Assembly (NCBI GenBank): GCA_036337765.1
Contig: JAYZDP010000007.1
Span: forward strand, 1-13,338
Origin: JAYZDP01 sp036337765
GTDB taxonomy: Bacteria > Acidobacteriota > Thermoanaerobaculia > Multivoradales > Multivoraceae
Direction of reading: 5' to 3'
Length of the DNA stretch: 13,338 bases
Shown: in pieces, positions 1 through 6,921 of the stretch
Numbering within the stretch: the first letter of the stretch is position 1
Layout of the letters: every line of letters begins with the position of its first letter
Translations under genes and position numbers: made by a program
Notes under the pieces: generated by a model
What the model was told of the DNA's origin: nothing
Database searches by the model: none
The model's input: only the letters and a program-made list of their open reading frames with translations

Positions 1-1
1 C

Positions 2-40
2 TATCTGGTCGCGGTGCCAGTGTTCGGTCTCGCGATCTGA
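2..40 (+). CDS. Possible C-terminal tail of an upstream plus-strand gene
   Basis: Reading from base 2, the first frame gives YLVAVPVFGLAI followed by a TGA at 38-40. The peptide is hydrophobic, like the end of a membrane segment, and most of its codons end in G or C as in the real genes here. Only twelve codons are visible, so this may be chance; no function can be assigned. If real, the gene ends about 60 bases before the inverted repeat at 104-146. Confidence 0.25.
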   Translation, partial: YLVAVPVFGLAI

Positions 41-103
41 TCTCGGTCGCACAACCCGTCCTAAAGGGCGTCGGGTCCCAACAGCTCATCCTCGCCGGGA
101 GAG

Positions 104-146
104 GGGTGGTCTATTTGGAGCGCATGCCGCTCCAGATAGACCACCC
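104..146. repeat. Long inverted repeat (19-nt arms, 5-nt loop)
   Basis: Arms 104-122 and 128-146 are complementary over 19 positions except one T/G pair at 115/135, which becomes a wobble in plus-strand RNA. The loop is CATGC. It lies between a possible plus-strand stop (38-40) and a minus-strand coding-like frame that stops at 158-160, where a shared bidirectional terminator would sit. There is no T-run on either side, so it is not a textbook intrinsic terminator. It could also be a REP-like element or the scar of a mobile element. The structure is directly visible; its role is not. Confidence 0.75.
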
Positions 147-157
147 ACCGAGAGCCA

Positions 158-363
158 TCAGGCCGCCTTGCGAATGGCGTCCAGCTCATCGCGAAGGCTG
201 TGTGGGCCGAGAGCGCTCGGCCGTGACGGAGGCAAGGTCGCGATGCCAGAGGCACACGTCTCGAGCGCGAGCTCCTCGTCGTAGAGTTCGAGCTGCGAGT
301 CGGACAGCTCACCGACGAAAGGGCGCGCTGCAGCGCATCACGCTCGGCTTGTACCAGTCGCCT
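158..363 (-). pseudogene. Decayed minus-strand coding remnant, unknown family
   Basis: From about 337 down to a TGA at 158-160 the minus strand reads a coding-like frame. It includes PFVGELSDSQLELYDEEL and ends LRDELDAIRKAA; nearly all third positions from 319 to 257 are G or C. Upstream in that frame is a stop at 338-340. A neighbouring minus frame reads RRLVQAERDALQR over 325-363, so the two pieces look like one protein broken by a frameshift near 325-340. No start codon is evident, and the fragment runs into the beginning of radC on the other strand. The sequence is charged and probably helical; I do not recognise the family. The high third-position GC argues that it was once translated, but it is short and could be coincidence. 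Confidence 0.4.
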
Positions 364-423
364 AGAACAGATGTCAAACCGCGAGATGCACGATGCTGAA
401 GCCGTCACTCCCAGTGTGACCGG

Positions 424-1093
424 ATGGATACGGAGATGCCGCTCGAGGAGCGGCCGCGGGAGCGCCTTCTTTCTCGGGGCGCCGCGACCCTCGCGGACGC
501 CGAGTTGGTGGCGATTCTGCTTCGCACCGGCAGCCGCGGCCACTCGGTGCTCGAGCTGCCGCGGATGGTTCTCGCCGATGTCGGTGGCCTCGAGGGGCTG
601 ATGCGCTCCGACGTCGGAGCACTGCGCGTCACGGGTCTCGGCACGGCCAAGATGGCCAGCCTGGCCGCGGCACTGGAACTAGCACGGCGTACCGTGCGTT
701 ACGAGCTTGCACTCGACGACCCGCTGCGCGACCCTGCGGCGGTGGCGCGCTATCTCGACCTGCGCTTCGTAATCCCTGATCAGGAGGTGATAGGCGCGCT
801 CTATCTCGACTCTCGTCATCGGTTGGTAGGTGAGGCCGAGATCTTCCGTGGCGCGCTGAACCGCGCAACCGTAGAGCCGCGGCCGATCCTGGGCAGAGGG
901 CTGATGCTGAGGGCGGCAGGAGTGTTGCTGTTTCACGCGGACCGGAGCGGCACCCTAGCCCTAGCGCTGAAGATCTGGGCTTTACTCGCCGAATGGCGTC
1001 GGCGGGAGCGCTCGTGGGGCTACGTCTGATCGGCCATTTCGTAATCGGCTCGGGAGGGCGTTGGCTGTCACTAAGGCAACGGGGGCGTGGTAG
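424..1093 (+). pseudogene. radC: RadC-family (JAMM/MPN+) protein, disrupted by two frameshifts
   Basis: RadC is a historical 'DNA repair' name; the family has an N-terminal helix-hairpin-helix part and a C-terminal JAMM metalloprotease-like domain of unsettled function. Here the N-terminal RPRERLLSRGAATLADAELV, the GLGTAK hairpin (71-76) and LYLDSRHRLVGEAEIFRGAL (127-146) are well conserved. The open frame from 424 continues to a stop at 1027-1029, but after Gly176 its sequence no longer resembles RadC. The correct C-terminus (HPSPSAEDLGFTRRM, then LIGHFVIGSGGRWLSLRQRG) lies in another frame. One extra base near 950 (GGCACC to GGCGACC) restores SGDPSPSAEDL. A second extra G in the G-run at 1081-1085 restores an RGAW ending with TAG at 1091-1093. 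The metal motif HxHPSG reads HADRSG (171-176), losing the second His. This is either a decayed gene or assembly error. Start 424 is uncertain; the ATG at 436 is an alternative. Confidence 0.85.
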
Positions 1094-1105
1094 TTTTCGG
1101 TCCCC

Positions 1106-2335
1106 GTGGCGGCGTCCCACCTGCACTTCGACTGTTTCAGTGGTGTTGCAGGAGACATGTTTCTCGGTGCCTGTCTGGACCTGGGAATGCCGCTTGCCGT
1201 GGTCGAGGAGACGATCGTCGCGCTAGGCCTGGAAGGTGTGACGGTCGAATCGAGGAGGGTGAAGCGCGGCGGGATCTCGGGAGTGAGATTCCGCGTGCTC
1301 CGCGATGGGGCGCCAGTCGATGGGCCCGATCCTGGCGAGCCGGCGACGGACGAGCACCGGGCTGGGAGGCACGATTCGGCTCGATCGCTGGCTGAGATAC
1401 GTGAGCACATCGCCGCCGCAGAGCTTGGCACCGGCGTACGAGAGCGGGCTCTGCGCATCTTCGATCGCCTCGGTGAGGCAGAGGCGGCAGTGCACGGCGT
1501 CGAAGTCGACGAGGTTCACTTCCACGAAGTCGGCGCGGTCGACGCGATGGTCGACGTCGTTGGCGCTGCCGCGGCTTGGGAGCATCTCGGCGCGCCACGG
1601 GCGAGCTGCGGCACGATAAGCGTGGGCTCGGGTACCGTGGACACGGCACATGGCGAGCTGCCCGTGCCGGCTCCGGCGACCGCGCGTCTACTGGAAGGAA
1701 TGCCGGTCCAGGCGGGTGGGTCGGGAGAGCTAGTGACGCCGACCGGCGCGGCGATTCTCGCCGTGCTCGTGGACGAGTTCGTGGATCTCCCACAGATCGA
1801 GCTCGATCGCGTCGGCTACGGGCTTGGAATGCGCGAGGTGGCGGGACGGGCGAACGTCTTCCGGCTGCTTGCGGGGTCTCAACGAGCCACCGAAGACGCG
1901 ATCGTTCGGGTCGAGTGCACGGTCGACGACGTCTCAGGCGAGGTCTTGGGGCACCTCATGACGCAGCTACTCGAGGGGCCCGCGGTCGAGGTGTTTCATA
2001 CGCCGGTACAGATGAAGAAGAACCGTCCCGGGGTGTGCCTGACCGTGCTCTGTTCTCGTCAGGCTACGCAGGAGGTCGCAGCCACGATTCTTGCCGAGAC
2101 CGGGGCTCTCGGCTGCCGTTTTCAAGAGCTCGGACGGCTCGAGGCGCGGCGTCGCCGCTACCTGGTGCAGACCCCTTACGGAGCTGTGTCGGTGAAAGAG
2201 GGTGTCTTTCGCGGCAGGCGGATCTCCACCGCCCCGGAGTATGAGGACTGTCGGCGCCTCGCGCGCGAGCACGATCTGCCAATAGCGCAGGTCTACCAGG
2301 CCGCCCTGGCGGCGGTTCGCCAGGGCGAACGCTAG
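1106..2335 (+). CDS. larC: LarC: nickel insertion protein for the nickel-pincer cofactor
   Basis: LarC inserts Ni into pyridinium-3,5-bisthiocarboxylic acid mononucleotide in a CTP-dependent reaction, the last step of making the nickel-pincer nucleotide used by lactate racemase (LarA) and its relatives. The 409-residue protein carries the family's N-terminal HFDCFSGVAGDMFLG, the EVHFHEVGAVDAMVDVVG block, ELVTPTGAAIL, and the C-terminal VDDVSGEVLGHLMTQL and TPVQMKKNRPG blocks. In Lactiplantibacillus larC is read through a programmed frameshift (larC1/larC2); here both halves are in one continuous frame. The start is GTG at 1106 with no clear SD, 12 nt after the presumed original radC stop. larA, larB and larE are not in the window. 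Its stop (2333-2335) overlaps the stop of the convergent pnp. Confidence 0.95.
   Translation: MAASHLHFDCFSGVAGDMFLGACLDLGMPLAVVEETIVALGLEGVTVESRRVKRGGISGVRFRVLRDGAPVDGPDPGEPATDEHRAGRHDSARSLAEIREHIAAAELGTGVRERALRIFDRLGEAEAAVHGVEVDEVHFHEVGAVDAMVDVVGAAAAWEHLGAPRASCGTISVGSGTVDTAHGELPVPAPATARLLEGMPVQAGGSGELVTPTGAAILAVLVDEFVDLPQIELDRVGYGLGMREVAGRANVFRLLAGSQRATEDAIVRVECTVDDVSGEVLGHLMTQLLEGPAVEVFHTPVQMKKNRPGVCLTVLCSRQATQEVAATILAETGALGCRFQELGRLEARRRRYLVQTPYGAVSVKEGVFRGRRISTAPEYEDCRRLAREHDLPIAQVYQAALAAVRQGER
2302..2327. terminator. 10-bp perfect hairpin at the larC/pnp convergent ends
   Basis: CGCCCTGGCG (2302-2311) and its exact reverse complement CGCCAGGGCG (2318-2327) flank a 6-nt loop. The hairpin lies in the last codons of larC and begins four bases past the pnp stop on the minus strand. 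The next minus-strand gene is absent, so the operon must end near here. Neither side has a T-run, so it may act as a 3' stabilising structure, a Rho-linked end or a weak bidirectional terminator. Being within coding sequence it may also be incidental in GC-rich DNA. Confidence 0.4.
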
Positions 2336-4593
2336 CGTCGGCCGCCGCCGCTACCACGCCCGCCGCGATCGCGACCGCCGCCTCGCCCGCCGCGATCCCG
2401 GCCGCCCCGGTCTCGGCCGCCGCGATCTCCACCGTCACGGCCTCCACGTCCGCCGTCTCCGCCGGCCGGCTCCGCGACACCCATGCCCTCGTACTTCGCT
2501 GGGTCGTAGTCTGGTGCTTCCATGATCACGGCTTTGCGCGACAGGCGCACCTTGTTGGGGGGCTCGATGTCGATCACCTTGACCTGGAGCTCGTCGCCCT
2601 CGGTCACGAGATCGCGCACCTCGCCGACCCGGTACGGCGCGAGCTCAGAGATGTGCACCAACCCGTCGGTGCCGGGGAGGATCTCTACGAAGGCGCCGTA
2701 GGATTCGACGCGTTGAACGGTACCGTTGTAGACCTTGCCGACCTCGGGCACCTCGGTGAGCTCCTCGACGAGCTCGATGGCCCGCTTCGCAGCGGAGCCG
2801 TCGGGAGAGGCGATGGTGACTTTGCCGTCGTTCTCGATCTCGACTTCGCAGCCGGTCTCTTCCTGGATCGAGCGGATGGTCTTGCCTCCGGGGCCAATGA
2901 TGTCGCGGATCTTGTCGGGCGGCACCATGAGGGTGTGCAGCCGCGGTGCGAGCAGCGAGATCTCTTCGCGGGCATCCGCGAGCACGGTGTCCATCTTGTC
3001 GAGGATGTGAAACCGGCCGGCCTGTGCCTGTGCGAGCGCCTGCTCCATGATCGCCTTCGAAACACCCGTAATCTTGATGTCCATCTGCAGAGCTGTGATG
3101 CCGTCGCGGGTGCCGGCGACCTTGAAGTCCATGTCGCCGTAATGATCCTCCTGGCCGGCAATGTCGGTCAGGACAGCGAAGTTGTCGCCGGTCTTGACCA
3201 GGCCCATCGCAACGCCGGCGACCGGGGCGAGCAGCGGTACGCCACAGTCGAACAGCGCCAGGGAGCTCGCGCAGACGGGCGCCATCGACGACGAGCCGTT
3301 CGACTCGAGGATGTCGGAGACCACGCGCACGGTGTAGGGGAAATCGTCCTCGTGCGGCAGGACCGACATCAGCGCCCGCCGCGCAAGTACCCCGTGGCCG
3401 ATCTCGCGGCGACCGGGCCCGCGCAGGAAGCGGACTTCGCCGACCGAGAACGGCGGGAAGTTGTAGTGCAGGAGGAACTTCTGGTAGGAGTCGCCCTCGT
3501 AGGACTCGATCAGCTGAGCGTCGCGCCGGGTACCCAAAGTGACGGTTGCCAGCGCCTGGGTCTCACCGCGCTGGAACAGCGCTGAGCCGTGCGTGCGGGG
3601 CAAAAGTCCGACCTCGACGTCGAGATCACGCACCTTGTCGCTGGCACGACCATCGAAGCGGATGCCGCGCTCCAGCACGGCCTCCCTGAGCAGGTCCTCT
3701 TCGAGCTCGTGAACGATCTTCTTCACCTGGCCAGGGGCGTGCTCATCTTCTTCGGGCAGGGTGTCGATGAAGCCGTTGACGACCGCTTTCACGGCGTCGC
3801 TGCGTTCGAACTTGGCAGCGGTGTGCAGGGCGCTATCGAGATCTCCGTAGATGGCGGACTTGACCTTGTCGTAGAGTTCCTGGGTGTACGCTTCCGGAGT
3901 CTCCCACTCGGGCTTGGTGATCCCGAACTCCGCTGCCATTTCGACCTGCGCCGCGATCACCTTCTGTGCTTCCTGCTGAGCGGCGAAGATGCAATCCAGA
4001 ACGACCGACTCGGCAAGCTGGTTGGCGGCGGCCTCGACCATGACGACTGCGTCCTTGGTCGTGACAACGACCAGGTCGAGATCTGCGACGTCGCGCTCGC
4101 TGTTTGAGGGGTTGTAGACCAGATCGTCCTCGATCAGTGCTACCCGGATCGCGGCGAGAGGGTGGTAGAAGGGGATGTCCGACAGCGCCAGAGCGGTCGA
4201 TGCGCCGTTGAGTGCGCAGATGTCGGGGTCGTTCTCGCCATCGGCGGACAAGACGAACGAGATGATCTGGGTCTCGCGGGTGTAGCCCTCGGGAAAGAGC
4301 GGCCGCAACGGCCGGTCGATGAGCCGGGAGGTGATGATTTCTTTCTCGGTGGGGCGGCCTTCGCGCTTGAAGAAGCCGCCGGGGAAGCGCCCGCCTGCGG
4401 CGTAGTTTTCACGGTAGTCCACCGTCAGCGGGAGGAAGTCCCTGGGCTGGCCGGAGCTCTGCGCGCAGGCGGTGGTCAGGACCATGGTGTCGCCGATGCG
4501 TACGACGCACGAGCCCTGGGCTTGTTTGGCCAGACGCCCGGTTTCGAGGGTTAGGCTCGACGATCCGAGGGAGATTTCGCGTTTTGTAGTCAT
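2332..4593 (-). CDS. pnp: Polyribonucleotide nucleotidyltransferase (PNPase)
   Basis: PNPase degrades RNA 3' to 5' by phosphorolysis and can add 3' tails; it works as a cytoplasmic trimer, often in a degradosome. The 753 residues show RNase PH domain 1 with GGRFPGGFFKREGRP (67-81), the helical linker (about 145-240), RNase PH domain 2 with SNGSSSMA (431-438) and GDMDFKVAGT (486-495; the Asp pair is catalytic), a KH domain with IIGPGGKTIR (565-574) and an S1 domain (about 619-688). Core length is normal. Residues 711-753 are an unusual Gly/Arg/Asp repeat tail (RDRGG units). An SD-like AAGGAAGAG sits just before the ATG. It is the last gene of the operon, 115 nt after rpsO. Confidence 0.98.
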   Translation of the reverse strand: MTTKREISLGSSSLTLETGRLAKQAQGSCVVRIGDTMVLTTACAQSSGQPRDFLPLTVDYRENYAAGGRFPGGFFKREGRPTEKEIITSRLIDRPLRPLFPEGYTRETQIISFVLSADGENDPDICALNGASTALALSDIPFYHPLAAIRVALIEDDLVYNPSNSERDVADLDLVVVTTKDAVVMVEAAANQLAESVVLDCIFAAQQEAQKVIAAQVEMAAEFGITKPEWETPEAYTQELYDKVKSAIYGDLDSALHTAAKFERSDAVKAVVNGFIDTLPEEDEHAPGQVKKIVHELEEDLLREAVLERGIRFDGRASDKVRDLDVEVGLLPRTHGSALFQRGETQALATVTLGTRRDAQLIESYEGDSYQKFLLHYNFPPFSVGEVRFLRGPGRREIGHGVLARRALMSVLPHEDDFPYTVRVVSDILESNGSSSMAPVCASSLALFDCGVPLLAPVAGVAMGLVKTGDNFAVLTDIAGQEDHYGDMDFKVAGTRDGITALQMDIKITGVSKAIMEQALAQAQAGRFHILDKMDTVLADAREEISLLAPRLHTLMVPPDKIRDIIGPGGKTIRSIQEETGCEVEIENDGKVTIASPDGSAAKRAIELVEELTEVPEVGKVYNGTVQRVESYGAFVEILPGTDGLVHISELAPYRVGEVRDLVTEGDELQVKVIDIEPPNKVRLSRKAVIMEAPDYDPAKYEGMGVAEPAGGDGGRGGRDGGDRGGRDRGGRDRGGRGGGRDRGGRGSGGGRR
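2335..2478 (-). repeat. GC-rich repeat encoding the PNPase Gly/Arg/Asp tail
   Basis: The last ~43 codons of pnp are near-repeats of Gly-Gly-Arg-Asp-Arg units written with GGC/GGT/CGC/CGG/GAT/GAC codons, producing imperfect tandem copies of a CCGCCGCGATC-like unit on the plus strand. This is low-complexity sequence prone to slippage, so copy number may vary between strains. Confidence 0.7.
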
Positions 4594-4605
4594 TTCTCTT
4601 CCTTC
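4594..4605 (-). promoter_or_regulatory. Ribosome binding site of pnp
   Basis: The minus strand reads GAAGGAAGAGAA directly before the pnp ATG (4591-4593). This purine-rich SD supports that start, which also matches the usual PNPase N-terminus. Confidence 0.6.
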
Positions 4606-4654
4606 ATCAGTTGGCAGATCGCTTTGTGTTCCGGTCTCGAGTACACCAATGCAC

Positions 4655-4679
4655 CGCCAGAGCGAGCAGAGCTCTAGCG
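4655..4679 (-). promoter_or_regulatory. Hairpin in the rpsO-pnp intergenic leader
   Basis: In minus-strand RNA, CGCUAGAGC (4679-4671) pairs with GCUCUGGCG (4663-4655), nine pairs including one G-U, with a 7-nt loop. It lies about 60 nt before pnp, where Escherichia coli has an RNase III-processed hairpin used for PNPase autocontrol. There is no following U-run, so processing or stability control is more likely than termination. A competing pairing, GCACCGC with GCGGUGC, uses part of the same region. The functional reading is by analogy only. Confidence 0.45.
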
Positions 4680-4708
4680 CCGGAAGTGCGGTGCCGGGTG
4701 GAAACGAT

Positions 4709-4978
4709 CTATTTGCGGAGACCGAGCTTCTCGATCATCGAACGGTATCGGTCGTTCGACTGCGACCTCAGATAGTTGAGGAGGCGACGTCGACGACCGA
4801 CGAGCTTGAGGAGCCCGCGACGTCCGTGGTGGTCCTTGAGGTGGACCCGGAAATGCTCGGTCAGGTGATTGATGTGGTCGGTGAGCAGGGCGATCTGAAC
4901 CTCAGGCGAACCGGTGTCGTACTCATGGACCCGGTTCTGCTCGATGATCTCAAGCCTTTGCTCTTTGTTCTGCCCCAA
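4709..4978 (-). CDS. rpsO: 30S ribosomal protein S15
   Basis: S15 binds the central domain of 16S rRNA early in 30S assembly and contributes to an intersubunit bridge. The 89-residue length is exactly normal, with the signature DTGSPEVQIALLT (21-33), DHHGRRGLL (48-56) and the C-terminal IEKLGLR. The only in-frame start that fits is TTG at 4976-4978, supported by a perfect AAGGAGG nine bases upstream. It follows truB after 54 nt and precedes pnp, the standard truB-rpsO-pnp order. S15 often represses its own mRNA through leader structure; no classic pseudoknot was identified here. Confidence 0.97.
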   Translation of the reverse strand: MGQNKEQRLEIIEQNRVHEYDTGSPEVQIALLTDHINHLTEHFRVHLKDHHGRRGLLKLVGRRRRLLNYLRSQSNDRYRSMIEKLGLRK

Positions 4979-4987
4979 AGCAGACTC

Positions 4988-4994
4988 CCTCCTT
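4988..4994 (-). promoter_or_regulatory. Strong Shine-Dalgarno site that fixes the TTG start of rpsO
   Basis: Minus strand AAGGAGG is separated by nine bases from the TTG at 4976-4978. There is no in-frame ATG or GTG at a suitable distance, so this site decides the start. Confidence 0.8.
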
Positions 4995-5032
4995 CTTTTC
5001 TCTCAGCGCTGGATAGTACAACAGGCTCCGGC

Positions 5033-5938
5033 CTATTTGAAGACGATCTTGGGCTGCACGAGGCGTACTCCGTCCTGGCCGATCGTCTCGACCACAGAGC
5101 CGACGGCGACGAACTCACGTCGCGCGTTCGTGACTTTCACCCAGTCGCCTTCGGCAATGCGCGGGTCGCGCACCAGGACCGATTGGCCGTGGGTGATCCG
5201 GCGCTCCTGCTGGATGTCAGTTCGTATCTCCTCGAACGGAAGAGGGATGTCATCGAATGGGATCCAGGCTGCGGCGGGAGGGTCCGTGGCAAACAGATCG
5301 GCGACGTCTTCGGAGCCCACGGCCTGATCGACGCGGAAGCTTCCGACCTGCAGGCGCCGTAGCCGCGCCAGGTGGGAGGCTGTGCCGAGCTTGTCGCCGA
5401 GGTCGTTGGCCAGCGACCGGGCGTAGGTGCCGGAGGCGCAGCTGAGCTTGAACTCGAGGTCCGAGCCTTCGAGTTCGCTCTCAGGAGAGAACCCGTAGAC
5501 CTGTACGGTCTTGGTCTTCTCGGGTACTTCTTCCCCCCGGCGGGCGAGCTCGTAGTACTTCACGCCGCCGACCTTCTTGGCGCAGTAGGGCGGAGGGGCC
5601 TGTTCGATCTCACCTTCGAAACTGAGCATCGCCTCGGTGATCTCGTCGAGGCTCAGCCGCTCGAAGGGGACTTCGCGGGTCACCTCTCCAGACGCGTCGT
5701 AGGTGTCGGTCGCTTGTCCGAAGCGGACTGTGCCTTCGTAGACCTTCGGCGCTCGGATCAGAAAGCGGGTCAGCCTCGTGCCGCGGCCAAGCGTCAAAAG
5801 CAACAGGCCCGTGGCGTCCGGGTCCAGGGTCCCGCAGTGCCCGACCTTTTTTTGTCGCAGAGCCCGCCGCACCTCTTGGACGATGTCGTGGGAGGTGCAG
5901 CCGGCGTCCTTGTCGACCAACAGCAGCCCGTCTCTCAT
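5033..5938 (-). CDS. truB: tRNA pseudouridine(55) synthase TruB
   Basis: TruB converts U55 in the T-loop of most tRNAs to pseudouridine and also helps tRNA fold. The 301 residues begin with DGLLLVDKDAGCTSHD and contain GHCGTLDPDATGLL (33-46), where Asp39 is the catalytic nucleophile, followed by the YEGTVRFGQATDTYDASG block (67-84), the KKVGGVKYYELARRG block and SCASGTYARSLANDLG. The C-terminal ~65 residues form the PUA-like RNA-binding part. Its ATG overlaps the nrnA stop in an ATGA, so translation is probably coupled. ribF, which commonly follows truB, is missing here. Confidence 0.97.
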   Translation of the reverse strand: MRDGLLLVDKDAGCTSHDIVQEVRRALRQKKVGHCGTLDPDATGLLLLTLGRGTRLTRFLIRAPKVYEGTVRFGQATDTYDASGEVTREVPFERLSLDEITEAMLSFEGEIEQAPPPYCAKKVGGVKYYELARRGEEVPEKTKTVQVYGFSPESELEGSDLEFKLSCASGTYARSLANDLGDKLGTASHLARLRRLQVGSFRVDQAVGSEDVADLFATDPPAAAWIPFDDIPLPFEEIRTDIQQERRITHGQSVLVRDPRIAEGDWVKVTNARREFVAVGSVVETIGQDGVRLVQPKIVFK

Positions 5939-6921
5939 CGCTTGAGCTCTTCTTCCAGTTCGTTGGCGATCTGCTGGCGCACCGGCTCGAGTTCACCCGA
6001 CAGGCGACAGCCGGCCGCGTTGCGGTGGCCGCCGCCGCCGTGGCGCTTGGCGATGCGTTCGACGTCCGCACTCGAGCCGCGGCTACGAAGCGAGACCTTC
6101 ACCGATTCACCCGCGATCTCACGCAGCAGTGCGACCGCATCGACCCCGGCGATGGAGCGGGGTTGATCGATCAGGCCCTCCGCGTCGCTCGAATCGGCGG
6201 CGCTGCGTGCATACATCTCTTGAGTCAGGGTGGCAGTGGCGACACGGCCGCCAGCGTGTAGCGCCAGCGTTGACAACATCTCGCCCTGCAGCCTCAGGGA
6301 AGCTTCGGGTCGGCTCTCGTATAGCCTTTGCGAGACGGCCTCGGGAGACGCCCCCGCATCGACCAAGGTCGCGGCGGCTTCGAAGGCGCGCCGAGTCGCG
6401 TTGGAGAAACGAAAGCTGCCGGTGTCGGAAACCAGCGCCATCAAAAGGCAGGTCGCGGTATCGGCGTCGAGCGTGACGTGCAGCGCGGCTGACAGTTGAA
6501 GAACCATCTCGCCCGCCGCCGGCGCCGCGGTGTCGACCCAGTTGACGTCGCCGTAGACCTGGTTGCCGAGGTGATGGTCGAAGTTGAGGATCGGAAGCTT
6601 GCCGGCAAGCGTCGCCTCAAGACCGGTGCGCTCCAAAGTCGGACACTCGACCACGATCAGTGCGTCGAAAGCGTCCGGGAACCCCGCAGGCGGCTCCGCA
6701 CCGCTGCGCACGCGGTCGGCCCCGGGTAGCCCTGTGTAGATCGACGGGACCGGCTCGGCGTCCCATACGGTTGCGCTCTTGCCGGTTGCGCGCAACAGAC
6801 GCGCGAGGCCGAGCTGCGAGCCGATCGCGTCGCCGTCTGGACTCGCGTGGCTGGTGACGAGCGCCCGGCCAACGGACCTCAGTCGCTCGACGAAGGCGTC
6901 GGGAGGGCTAGGATTCAACAT
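5935..6921 (-). CDS. nrnA: DHH-family oligoribonuclease / pAp phosphatase NrnA
   Basis: NrnA-type DHH/DHHA1 enzymes hydrolyse nano-RNAs to mononucleotides and dephosphorylate pAp in the cytoplasm, using two metal ions. Counting from the chosen ATG (328 residues), visible motifs are SHASPDGDAIGS (25-36), LNFDHHLGN (112-120), ALVSDTGSFRFSNATRR and the DHHA1 GGGGHRNAAG near 295-304. In motif II the usual Asp is Glu (VECPTLERTG), a conservative change. The frame extends to a TTG at 6943-6945, but ATG at 6919-6921 gives the normal family start and overlaps rbfA by 14 nt; the SD is weak either way. The stop overlaps the truB start. Confidence 0.93.
   Translation of the reverse strand: MLNPSPPDAFVERLRSVGRALVTSHASPDGDAIGSQLGLARLLRATGKSATVWDAEPVPSIYTGLPGADRVRSGAEPPAGFPDAFDALIVVECPTLERTGLEATLAGKLPILNFDHHLGNQVYGDVNWVDTAAPAAGEMVLQLSAALHVTLDADTATCLLMALVSDTGSFRFSNATRRAFEAAATLVDAGASPEAVSQRLYESRPEASLRLQGEMLSTLALHAGGRVATATLTQEMYARSAADSSDAEGLIDQPRSIAGVDAVALLREIAGESVKVSLRSRGSSADVERIAKRHGGGGHRNAAGCRLSGELEPVRQQIANELEEELKR

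Noticed and set aside
61..543. Minus-strand open frame spanning 61-543
   Set aside because: It covers the 5' part of radC in antisense and changes character along its length. Only the short stretch at 325-363 seems coding-like and is counted in the remnant.
1030..1226. Separate small gene in the frame starting at 993
   Set aside because: Its first part is clearly the displaced RadC C-terminus (FVIGSGGRWLSLRQRG); the rest is out-of-frame larC.
2653..3585. 310-codon plus-strand open frame antisense to pnp
   Set aside because: It is the shadow of a GC-rich PNPase gene whose translation matches the whole family. The antisense product has no recognisable domain.
4979..5032. Promoter for rpsO around a TACTAT-like -10 on the minus strand
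   Set aside because: The -10 matches only four of six bases and no credible -35 is present at the right distance.
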